A stretch of DNA of 24,521 nucleotides, from the NCBI GenBank assembly GCA_016192645.1, contig JACPTT010000016.1, positions 1 to 24,521 of the forward strand. The letters run 5' to 3'. Under the pieces are notes generated by a model. The model worked only from the letters and a program-made list of their open reading frames with translations. It did no database searches and had not been told where the DNA came from. The position numbers and the translations under genes are program-made. The first letter of the stretch is position 1; each line of letters begins with the position of its first letter. The DNA comes from Candidatus Levyibacteriota bacterium (GTDB lineage Bacteria > Patescibacteriota > Microgenomatia > Levybacterales > UBA12049). Positions 14,886 to 21,885 of this stretch are shown one piece after another.

Positions 14886-16064
14886 CTAGTTGCATTCCTC
14901 AAGATCAAAATTGCGGGCATAGGTAGGTGGATGTCTTTCCATGTACTGATCTGCAGTAAGATCTCCAAAATCTTCTGCGCACCATATAAATCGTCGATCG
15001 TAGGGCGTTACTATGGCTGGACACCTCTTTTCCCGCAGTTTTGGAGATGTTTGCCAAGATTTATACTCCTCACACGTGATCGTTTCCAGTTCTCCTGTCT
15101 GAGCACCTTGTTCATCAGCTTCAGGTTCGCCTTGATCAGGCTCCTCACTCGGGAGTTTTGGCTGAGGTGTTTTAACCGACATGATCAAGCGTGTCAGATA
15201 ATCTTCGCCTTGATAACCTTCTTCAGAGAAATTCAACTCTGACTGATGAAATCCCTCCAGAGATTCCCCCTCCCCGTTGGCATATTCCTGACTCTTCCAA
15301 GACATCATCGTAAAAGAGTAAGTGATCATCTCGCCCGTACTCTTAAAAGTGTCATCATATATCTTTTGACTGGTGGCTCTAGAGCCAACAATTGAACTGA
15401 CTTGATAAGCTATATCACCTTCATTGGCATTGGGATTATTAGGAAAAGGGTCGTATACTTTCCCCCATTGCTTTGAGTAGATGGGCTGTCTCTTCCCGTC
15501 AACCCAGGAGTGTTTGGAAACCATTACTATTATTGTCCAGGCGTTGTTTCCTTTAGGCATGCTGTCCACCACACCTTGCAGATCGGAAGTCATTAGTTCT
15601 TTAAATTCCTCCTCGCTCATTATTAAATTATTGTTTGTCTCTTGCGCGTAGGCGACACCCAACAGGGAAGATTGGGACTGCGAAGTTTGGGGACTATCCT
15701 TGTTCGGGAGTGAGGCAAAAACTACTTGAGAGAGCAATAGTCTATCATAATCCGATAAGTTTTTGTCATCTTGAATTTCCTTAAGCAGTGTAAATAGCTC
15801 GGTTATTTTTTCGCCGTCTTCTTTACCAACAACATCGAACTTACTCTGGCAGGCTTGCGCAAATAATCCCTCTTTCTTTAAGTTACAAATAGTAGCCCGG
15901 GCTTCTTGGGCAGATACAAACGGCATTAGGTGGGATGGAGTTATTGGTATTTTCTCTGCCTTAGGTTGTCGCTGTCCCAAAAATATAACTAAGGCAACTA
16001 TTCCAACCAGTACTGCAATAACAATAATACCTGGAATCACAAATACACCTTTTTGTTTTTTCAT
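14886..16064 (-). CDS. envelope protein with N-terminal membrane anchor, unknown function (392 aa)
   Basis: No family recognised. Residues 9-29 (PGIIVIAVLVGIVALVIFLG) form a single membrane helix, and the rest is probably outside. There are two low-complexity linkers (about 120-140, rich in Ser/Gln, and 295-320, rich in Pro/Glu/Gln). Between them lies a compact domain with HSWVDGKRQPIYSKQWGKVYDPFP. The last 70 residues hold three Cys (TCEEYKSW, KRCPAIVTPYDRRFIWCAEDF) and the C-terminus is ECN. The start overlaps the end of the FecR-like gene by 4 bp (ATGA), with a GGGGAAG purine stretch upstream, so the two are translationally coupled. Confidence 0.7.
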   Translation of the reverse strand: MKKQKGVFVIPGIIVIAVLVGIVALVIFLGQRQPKAEKIPITPSHLMPFVSAQEARATICNLKKEGLFAQACQSKFDVVGKEDGEKITELFTLLKEIQDDKNLSDYDRLLLSQVVFASLPNKDSPQTSQSQSSLLGVAYAQETNNNLIMSEEEFKELMTSDLQGVVDSMPKGNNAWTIIVMVSKHSWVDGKRQPIYSKQWGKVYDPFPNNPNANEGDIAYQVSSIVGSRATSQKIYDDTFKSTGEMITYSFTMMSWKSQEYANGEGESLEGFHQSELNFSEEGYQGEDYLTRLIMSVKTPQPKLPSEEPDQGEPEADEQGAQTGELETITCEEYKSWQTSPKLREKRCPAIVTPYDRRFIWCAEDFGDLTADQYMERHPPTYARNFDLEECN

Positions 16065-17260
16065 TTTCTCTTCTTCCCCTTCGAAAACCTTTTTCTCAAG
16101 ACTAAAACTACTCCTGCAATAATTGCTGCCAGTATCACACCAACAACAGCAAGCTTGGTAACTGAAAGTTTTTGGGTGATAACCATTACTCCGGGCTTAT
16201 CACCGTCTGGTACAAGCGAAGTAGTCTTGCCATCTTTGGTTTTGATCTCCACTTCGCCTTCGTAAACAACAACTGCTGCCAATTTTTTATCGGTGTCTTT
16301 CAAGACCCAAAAATGTGTCCTGCTGACTGTTACACCCAACCAGCCTGCATCCACGCCAAACTGATTTTCCGAAGGCGTGCTGTTTCTGACTTTAACCTCC
16401 ATCTGTCCTCCTTCCAACTCAACCACATGGGAAGTAACTCCTTTAGACTCAACTGGTTCTCTAAACTTAATCTTTTCCCAATCATTTGATTGGATGGCGG
16501 CGCCATTGCCCTCGCCCCAGGGATAGACTTTGATGTCGTTTCTACCAGGGACGTCAATGGGTTGATCGATAACAGCTGGTTTATCAAGAAATGATACGGA
16601 AAGGAACTCCTCTTTACCAGTGACAGGAAAGAACTCTGGTTTTTCCAATCTTCTCTGGGCTGCAGCTTCTTGTAAAGCTTTGTAAGACTCCCCCGACATA
16701 AATTCCGCCTCCTTCTCCCACTGTGATTTTTTGCCTACTGAGTGCAGGATGGTTTCCCCAAGGATTCCTTCCAGTTTATCCAAACTGAGATAACGGTTGA
16801 TTTGTTGCCAGATTAAACCTACATAAGAATCGATGATAGAAAAATCCGATTGTACGCCTTTTTCAGTTGGTACCGGTGTCGCATCTTTTTTTACTGCTTC
16901 TTTTGGAGAATTTTGCCCACTCTTACCTGCATTTTTGCAAGATTGATAATCTGACCAGGCTTGATCCCTGCAGGCCTGACTTTTTCCATGACAGTCGCTT
17001 GCTTTCATGCATGCATTATATTTATCAGCTGGAGAAACTTCATCCAAATACGAACCTTTAGCTTTCTCTGTACATGCTGTTTGGCATTCATCAAAAACCC
17101 CAAAGCATTTATAACTTTCCTTATAATAATTCTCATAAGTGCAGTCTGTACTTGTCTGAGCATCAACTTTTGAGGACGGGAAAAACACAATAATTAAAAG
17201 AAGTATTATGGGCAGGATGCCTGCCCGCCAAAACTTTAGTGTAGGCGGGAATTTTTTCAC
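16061..17260 (-). CDS. secreted Cys-rich protein with FecR-like domain and C-terminal anchor
   Basis: A 399-residue protein. Residues 1-34 are a signal peptide (cleavage likely after VDA34). Residues 38-120 hold eight Cys in regular spacing, a probable disulfide-bonded module. A linker (about 120-150) leads to a middle region. At about 275-355 a FecR-type beta-rich segment (VELEGGQMEVKVRNS, VTVSRTHFWVLKDTDKKLAAVVVYEGEVEIK) resembles the FecR domain. Residues 370-389 form a membrane helix, followed by a basic tail (KRFSKGKKRK). The FecR-like call is from pattern only. It is the first gene of a leftward operon of three. The start is a GTG, and repeats at 17210-17249 encode residues 4-17. Confidence 0.7.
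   Translation of the reverse strand: MKKFPPTLKFWRAGILPIILLLIIVFFPSSKVDAQTSTDCTYENYYKESYKCFGVFDECQTACTEKAKGSYLDEVSPADKYNACMKASDCHGKSQACRDQAWSDYQSCKNAGKSGQNSPKEAVKKDATPVPTEKGVQSDFSIIDSYVGLIWQQINRYLSLDKLEGILGETILHSVGKKSQWEKEAEFMSGESYKALQEAAAQRRLEKPEFFPVTGKEEFLSVSFLDKPAVIDQPIDVPGRNDIKVYPWGEGNGAAIQSNDWEKIKFREPVESKGVTSHVVELEGGQMEVKVRNSTPSENQFGVDAGWLGVTVSRTHFWVLKDTDKKLAAVVVYEGEVEIKTKDGKTTSLVPDGDKPGVMVITQKLSVTKLAVVGVILAAIIAGVVLVLRKRFSKGKKRK
17210..17249 (-). repeat. overlapping inverted repeats in the signal-peptide coding region
   Basis: GGGCAGG-ATG-CCTGCCC (17210-17226) and CCCGCC...GGCGGG (17224-17249) overlap, making a 40-bp palindrome-rich unit that encodes residues 4-17 (within FPPTLKFWRAGILP) of the secreted protein. 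Confidence 0.75.
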
Positions 17261-17269
17261 TCTAGTACC

Positions 17270-17299
17270 AGACTATCAGAAAAATAAAAGTCAAGTCAA
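17270..17299 (-). promoter_or_regulatory. promoter of the FecR-like operon
   Basis: On the minus strand TTGACT (17299-17294), an 18-nt spacer and TAGTCT (17275-17270), with 9 nt to the GTG at 17260. It supports the GTG start. Confidence 0.45.
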
Positions 17300-17332
17300 G
17301 CAGAATAGAAGGCGTGAACGATTCTGTTATGG

Positions 17333-17338
17333 TATAAT
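17333..17338 (+). promoter_or_regulatory. extended -10 box of tRNA-Glu
   Basis: TGG-TATAAT, 15 nt before the mature 5' end of the tRNA. No good -35 box is visible, consistent with an extended -10 promoter. Confidence 0.6.
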
Positions 17339-17353
17339 TGTAAGCGTCACTAG

Positions 17354-17427
17354 GGCCCCATCGTCTAACGGCTTAGGACATTGGGTTCTCATCCCAAAAA
17401 TTGTGGGTTCGAATCCCACTGGGGTCA
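17354..17427 (+). tRNA. tRNA-Glu (anticodon CTC)
   Basis: A complete cloverleaf. The acceptor GGCCCCA/TGGGGTC pairs with one G-T, the anticodon stem TTGGG/CCCAA encloses TTCTCAT (anticodon CTC, reads GAG), and the T-arm GTGGG-TTCGAAT-CCCAC is perfect. The discriminator is A and CCA is not encoded. 74 nt. A repeat begins at the very next base. Confidence 0.95.
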
Positions 17428-17547
17428 CCCTTCGACGAGCTCAGGGTTTTTCCCACCCAGTTCTTTTTTGATTTCAACTACCGCCTTCTCGTACTGTTCC
17501 TTGGTGAGCTGATTATCTAAAATGCAATATCTCTTGCTTGCAAAGCT
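17425..17547 (-). pseudogene. C-terminal remnant of a Cys-rich repeat protein
   Basis: The minus-strand frame reads SKRYCILDNQLTKEQYEKAVVEIKKEL, closely matching the end of the Cys-rich gene at 19903-20824 (NKEYCILNRQFTKEEYEKLSSQI). The two DNA segments also match (CTTCTCGTACT and a TAAAATnCAnTAT stretch are shared at the same offset). Only about 30 family-like codons remain. Upstream the match ends near 17547, just before the promoter and start of the VirD4-like gene, and the tail runs through the CCCTTCG repeat to a stop formed by the last three bases of tRNA-Glu. Confidence 0.7.
17428..17446 (+). repeat. CCCTTCGACGAGCTCAGGG repeat abutting tRNA-Glu
   Basis: Imperfect hairpin (CCCT/AGGG ends with GAGCTC inside) followed by TTTTT, so it could act as the tRNA terminator. 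It belongs to the same repeat type as 2728-2747 inside gltX. On the minus strand it reads NPELVEG, the last residues of the gene remnant. Confidence 0.75.
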
Positions 17548-17556
17548 GTGCTTCGT

Positions 17557-17562
17557 TATACT
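17557..17562 (+). promoter_or_regulatory. -10 box of the VirD4-like ATPase gene
   Basis: TATACT with 10 nt to the ATG at 17573. It lies 10 nt past the edge of the Cys-rich remnant and places the start 17 codons inside the longest open frame. Confidence 0.55.
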
Positions 17563-17572
17563 AAAGAAGAGT

Positions 17573-19906
17573 ATGGAATCTGTTGTTTCATTTTTCGCGA
17601 ATCTTTTTACGTTCCTCTTTACACTTATTGTGGGATTATTTTTTTTGACAGCGTTTTTAGTTACCTTACAGAGGTTTTTTATAAGATTTCGTTTTAATGC
17701 TAAACTCAAAAAGAGCTTACATACCGAAGATAAAACAGTTTTTTTCATCAAAATTCCATCTGGCAATGAGAAAAAAGAAGCTGCAATGGAGTTATTTCTG
17801 CGCTCTTTACATAGGGTGCTTCCGAATAATAGTCCAATAAGTTTGGAGATGGCTTCCAAAAATCAATTCCTTAAATTTTATATTGTACTGCCAAAGCATC
17901 AGAAAAATCTTATCGAGTCACAGCTCTACGCCCAATATCCTGATGCGGAGGTCGAAGAAGTGAAGGATTACCTTCCTTCTTTTGAGAAAAACACAGTGGT
18001 TGAACAGCTTTACTTTAAGCGTTCGAGCATAAATCCGCTAAATACTTATCATGGTTTAACAGAGGATCTGTTAACGACGTTTTCTGCTATGTTAGCAAAA
18101 ACAGAACCTGAAGAAGAAATATATTTACAGATTGTCTTAAAAAGAGTCGGCTCAAAGTTTTGGGAGCGAGGTTTTAATGTCTGGAGATTTAAGCTTTTTG
18201 GGCAAAAATATACAGGCGAAGAAAATAAACCGACGTCCGCATATTGGAAAATTTCTCAAGATGTGTATTTTGGGAAACTTCGATTGGCATATACAGCAAG
18301 AGATCCGATCGTTGCTAAAACAAAACTTTCAGCAATTCTTGGTCTTTTCAAGGGTATAAAAAGTGCAAGCAATGAATTAAAGAAAAAGGGATTTGAATTG
18401 GAAGAAAATGTGTCATTGGCATTTAAAGGAAGAGTTTTTGAAAAGGGCGATATGTGGACTTGCGCAGAGCTGGCAACCATTTATCACTTTCCTTATAAAG
18501 GCGCCGTTGTTTCAAATGTTATCGATACAACGTCAAAAAGAGCTCCGGCGCCAGACATATTACCATTTCGAGGGTTAGTTGACCCTGAAGAGGTATCATT
18601 TTTTGGCGAAACTAATTTTAGAAATGAAAAGAAAATGTTTGGTATTAAACGAATTGATAGAAGAAGACATCTTTATATAGTTGGTAAAACCGGAAGCGGT
18701 AAAAGTAAGTTGCTGGAACTCTTGCTAATATCTGATATTTTAAGCGGACAGGGATGTTGTTTAATAGACCCGCACGGAGATTTAGCTGAAGAAACTTTAA
18801 AGTTTGTGCCTAGGGAACGTGTAAACGATGTTGTATATGTTAACCCAGCAGACAAAGATTATCCAATTGGTTTTAATTCACTGGAATCTGTTGAAGACTA
18901 TGAAACCAGACAACATTTGTCAACATTCTTTATATCTATTTTTAAGAAACTTTTTGCAGCCAGCTGGAATCAGCGAATGGAGCATTTAATCCGCTATATC
19001 ACTTTGGCACTTTTAGAAACACCTGATTCAAATGTCTTGGGAATTCCTCGAATGATTGCTGATACTCCTTTTAGACAAAGAGTGATTATGCAAATTAAAG
19101 ATCCAGTAGTAAAGGGTTTTTGGACCAATGAATTTTCTGCTTCTGCCGATCAATATTCAAGAGAAGCAGTAGTACCAATCTTAAATAAGGTTGGGCAATT
19201 TATTGCTAATCCGGTTGTGCGAAATATGATTGGACAAAGGAAAAACACTCTAGATTTTGGAAAATTTATGAATGAAGGCAAAATCGTTTTTCTAAATATC
19301 TCTAAAGGTAGATTGGGAGATGATAATACAGCCCTTTTGGGAGCTATGTTTATCACAAAGATTCAACAAGCGGCACTGGCTAGGGCTAAAGTTCCGGAAG
19401 ACCAAAGACGTGATTTTTACCTTTATGTCGATGAATTTCAGAATTTTGCTACAGAAGCATTTTCCACTATTTTGTCAGAAGCAAGAAAATACCATTTAAA
19501 TTTGACAATTGCTCATCAGTATATTGCTCAGCTACCAGATGATGTTAAGTCTACTGCTTTTGGAAATGTTGGATCATTGATAGTTTTCCCAGTAGGCGGA
19601 GACGATGCGGAGTATTTGACTAAGGAGTTTGTCCCTGTCTTTAATGCTGAAGACTTGATTAATTTAAATGTGAGAGAGATGTATATAAAAATGTCGGTTG
19701 ATGGAAAATTGACGAAGCCATTTTCTGCCCGAACTATCACTGTTCCTAATTCTCAATTTGATTTTACCAGAGAAATTTTAAATCATTCAAGACTCACCTA
19801 TGGAAAAAACAGGGTTTCTGTGGAAAATGAAATCCGCAGGTGGAGCGAGTCTTCACAATCTGCCGCTTCGGATAAGTCAGAGGATTTTCCAGAACCCATG
19901 ATCTAA
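17573..19906 (+). CDS. VirD4/TraG-like type IV secretion-family ATPase with N-terminal membrane segment
   Basis: A 777-residue P-loop ATPase of the HerA/VirD4/TraG superfamily, whose members pump DNA or protein through membranes or couple conjugative relaxosomes to a channel. Residues 8-33 are hydrophobic and anchor it. Residues 40-340 form an accessory domain often seen in CPR homologues. Walker A is G371-KTGSGKS378, next to CCLIDPHGDLAE, a typical VirD4-type segment. Walker B is YLYVDE621 in YLYVDEFQNFATEAF, followed by the sensor-like TIAHQYIAQLPDDV. No relaxase, VirB4, pilin or other secretion gene is nearby, so the role is open. The C-terminus overlaps the convergent Cys-rich gene by 4 bp. 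Confidence 0.82.
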   Translation: MESVVSFFANLFTFLFTLIVGLFFLTAFLVTLQRFFIRFRFNAKLKKSLHTEDKTVFFIKIPSGNEKKEAAMELFLRSLHRVLPNNSPISLEMASKNQFLKFYIVLPKHQKNLIESQLYAQYPDAEVEEVKDYLPSFEKNTVVEQLYFKRSSINPLNTYHGLTEDLLTTFSAMLAKTEPEEEIYLQIVLKRVGSKFWERGFNVWRFKLFGQKYTGEENKPTSAYWKISQDVYFGKLRLAYTARDPIVAKTKLSAILGLFKGIKSASNELKKKGFELEENVSLAFKGRVFEKGDMWTCAELATIYHFPYKGAVVSNVIDTTSKRAPAPDILPFRGLVDPEEVSFFGETNFRNEKKMFGIKRIDRRRHLYIVGKTGSGKSKLLELLLISDILSGQGCCLIDPHGDLAEETLKFVPRERVNDVVYVNPADKDYPIGFNSLESVEDYETRQHLSTFFISIFKKLFAASWNQRMEHLIRYITLALLETPDSNVLGIPRMIADTPFRQRVIMQIKDPVVKGFWTNEFSASADQYSREAVVPILNKVGQFIANPVVRNMIGQRKNTLDFGKFMNEGKIVFLNISKGRLGDDNTALLGAMFITKIQQAALARAKVPEDQRRDFYLYVDEFQNFATEAFSTILSEARKYHLNLTIAHQYIAQLPDDVKSTAFGNVGSLIVFPVGGDDAEYLTKEFVPVFNAEDLINLNVREMYIKMSVDGKLTKPFSARTITVPNSQFDFTREILNHSRLTYGKNRVSVENEIRRWSESSQSAASDKSEDFPEPMI

Positions 19907-20824
19907 TATACTAAATTACTCCAGCCAGAATTTGTAGCATTAATTTGGGCAATTATTTGGCTGCTTAGCTTCTCGTACTCCTCTTTTGTAAATTGGCGAT
20001 TTAAAATACAGTATTCTTTATTTCTTAGCCCAACACACCCCAAGCTATTTTTAACATTAAAGCAATTAAATAAATAGGTGCTATCTTGACAATTGCTCGC
20101 ATGAACAGCAAAACTACAATTAAATAAGGTAGCAGAATCTACAGCCTGGTAGGTAAGCTCTGTACCTAAAGCAACGTAAGTTAAATCATATGATGTTTTG
20201 CAGTAAAAACTATCGTAAAGATAAGCACAGTTTTCATCGTAAGCGGCATCAAAACAAAGATAGCAATTTTTGTCGAAATGAATATAATTTCCGTAAGTTG
20301 TATTTTCGTTATTTCCCCCGACAGTTTGAGTGAGAGGAAAGCGTTTTTTTGAGTCCTTCTACGAATGCTAAAACTTTCTCGCGGGGTAGCGATTTAAATT
20401 TTTTAATTTGTTCTCTATATTCAGATTCGGCAAGTTGTCTATTAAATATACAAAAAGATTTATTTTTTAAATTAACACATCCAAAAAGATCATTGCCGCT
20501 ACAGTTATAGCAATACGCACTATCTCTAATATTGCTACAATATTCGATAAATTCACAATTAAACGCTTTATAAGGATCCACACTTTCATAGCAAAGTTCT
20601 GATTCTACTGCGTAGTCACAGTCTCCGCAGTTAGCACACATAAAGGAGTCAAATAGATAGAAAGAGTCTGTGGTATTGTAGGTATCAAAACAATAAAAAA
20701 GATTTTTTGAGTTATAAACTTCATTACAAAATTCACATCCCTCAGAGTTGACAACAGCAGCTGGAAATTTGGGTTGAGACAGGATTATTCTCTGTAGTTC
20801 CGTAAAAAAACCATTAGAAGTCAT
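19903..20824 (-). pseudogene. Cys-rich repeat protein with a frameshift at an A7 run
   Basis: Two copies of an approximately 110-residue module rich in Cys, Tyr, Asn and Asp. Module 1 (20824 to about 20370) contains CEFCNEVYNSKNLFYCF and ends KNKSFCIFNRQLAESEYREQ. Module 2 (about 20310 to 19903) contains HFDKNCYLCFDAAYDENC and ends RNKEYCILNRQFTKEEYEK. The frame from ATG 20822-20824 stops at 20309, but removing one A from the seven-A run at 20346-20352 joins LKK to RFPLTQTVGGN and the second module to the stop at 19903. The combined length is consistent with one extra base. The family is widespread in CPR genomes but unnamed; the regular Cys/aromatic spacing suggests a stacked or metal-bound repeat fold (inference). 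Confidence 0.75.
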
Positions 20825-20827
20825 ATT

Positions 20828-21136
20828 CTAAATATCTGGTAGTGGGTCTTTAATTATTAGATCGTTCTCCATAAAGAATTTTTCATAGTCTTCTTTACAG
20901 TAGACGGACTGTTGAACTTTTTGCGGGTCGAATGATACAACTATTTCTTTATTACATTTTTGACATTTGGTTTTAAAAAGCTGTCTGCCTCCACGTAAAA
21001 GTAATCTTCTTAATTGCCTGCAGGTTGGACAATTTGTAGGCAGAGATAGACCTTTTTGTTTTAGGAATTCTTGTTCTTGGTCAATGATCAAGAAGTTCTT
21101 ATTGCACTTTGTGCAAATTTGCTTAATGTTTGCCAT
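20828..21136 (-). CDS. small zinc-ribbon protein
   Basis: A 102-residue protein with three CxxC pairs: CTKCNKNF at the N-terminus, NCPTCRQLRRL and KCQKCNKEI, plus a single Cys in VYCKEDYEKFF. It is a double zinc-ribbon type N-terminal domain. The TAG stop is followed after three bases, in the same frame, by the ATG of the Cys-rich gene. In related proteins I recall, a similar zinc ribbon is fused to Cys-rich modules, so this may be the N-terminal part of one protein cut by a nonsense codon, or a natural separate gene. A TATACT box lies 7 nt before the ATG at 21134-21136. Confidence 0.75.
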   Translation of the reverse strand: MANIKQICTKCNKNFLIIDQEQEFLKQKGLSLPTNCPTCRQLRRLLLRGGRQLFKTKCQKCNKEIVVSFDPQKVQQSVYCKEDYEKFFMENDLIIKDPLPDI

Positions 21137-21143
21137 TGGCCTT

Positions 21144-21149
21144 AGTATA
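21144..21149 (-). promoter_or_regulatory. -10 box of the zinc-ribbon gene
   Basis: TATACT on the minus strand, 7 nt before the ATG. It shares a 63-bp divergent intergenic region with the GT2 promoter. Confidence 0.6.
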
Positions 21150-21187
21150 TATCATATGATTTGATTGTATCAACATCCATTTTCTAG

Positions 21188-21193
21188 TATAAT
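21188..21193 (+). promoter_or_regulatory. -10 box of the GT2 gene, exact leaderless spacing
   Basis: TATAAT ends 6 nt before the GTG start at 21200, so the mRNA should begin at the initiation codon. It supports a GTG start. Confidence 0.65.
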
Positions 21194-21199
21194 TTTCTT

Positions 21200-21885
21200 G
21201 TGGATAAGATATATCTCTCCGTTGTTATTCCTTCCTTTGACGAGATGGCGAATCTGCAGAAAGGCGTGCTTGACAAGGTCGTTCACTTTTTGAATAAGAA
21301 GAATTATACCTACGAAGTTATTATTGTTGATGATGGTTCAAAAGATGGAAGCGTTGAGTTCGTGGAGAGTTTGATTAAGGAAAACCCCAGGTTCAGGCTT
21401 ATTAAACACCCCCATCTTGGAAAAGCGGGAGCAGTGACAACAGGAGTTTTAAAGACGCAAGGGGAGTATGTCTTATTTACCGATATGGATCAGGCAACTC
21501 CAATTGAAGAGATTGATAAACTGCTTCCGGTTTTTGATCCGCCAGAGGAATGATGTTTTTGCGCAGCTTAGTAGTGGGCATTAAGGGAATCACCGATACA
21601 CAGTGCGGTTTTAAGATGTTTCGAAAAGCTGCGGCTAAATCCTTGTTCGCAAAAATAAATGAACTACATAATGGGTTTAAAAAAGTTTCAGGATCAAGTG
21701 TTTCGGCAGGATTTGATGTAGAAATTGTATATTTAGCACAAAAGATGGGGTATAGGATTAAAGAAGTTCCGGTAAACTGGTTATATGTTGAGACCAGACG
21801 TGTAAGCCCGATTAAAGATTCAATAGAGGGTTTAATAGATTTAGTTAGGATAAAAATTAGAGATCTTCAAGGAGTCTACAAGTAA
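21200..21885 (+). pseudogene. GT2 polyprenyl-phosphate glycosyltransferase (ALG5/DPM1-like) with internal deletion
   Basis: Transfers a sugar from a nucleotide donor to a polyprenyl phosphate on the cytoplasmic face of the membrane. The first frame (GTG 21200 to TGA 21553) has SVVIPSFDEMANL, VIIVDDGSKDGS and the DxD-type metal site TDMDQATP. The second frame (from ATG 21550 to 21885) has the downstream family sequence FLRSLVVGIKGITDTQCGFKMF. Between them the usual stretch of about 20-27 residues (containing the GSR segment of family members) is missing and the frame shifts; the total length is 3n+2, so 3n+1 bases are lost. The break lies at TCCGCCAGAGG. It heads the glycosylation set, with AAGGAG (21869-21874) serving the next gene. 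Confidence 0.8.

Noticed and set aside
17354..17446. tRNA-Glu as a proven attachment site of an integrated element
   Set aside because: No integrase is present and no second copy of the tRNA 3' end is visible in the window; kept only as a possibility within the ATPase/Cys-rich finding.
20346..20352. Programmed -1 ribosomal frameshift at the A7 run
   Set aside because: Joining the two modules requires +1 (or -2), not -1, and no stimulatory structure is obvious.
20828..20830. TAG read as a sense codon (recoded stop) in the zinc-ribbon/Cys-rich unit
   Set aside because: TAG ends several intact genes in the window (lon, dgkA, the 392-residue gene), so general recoding is not supported; a nonsense change or a natural gene boundary is simpler.
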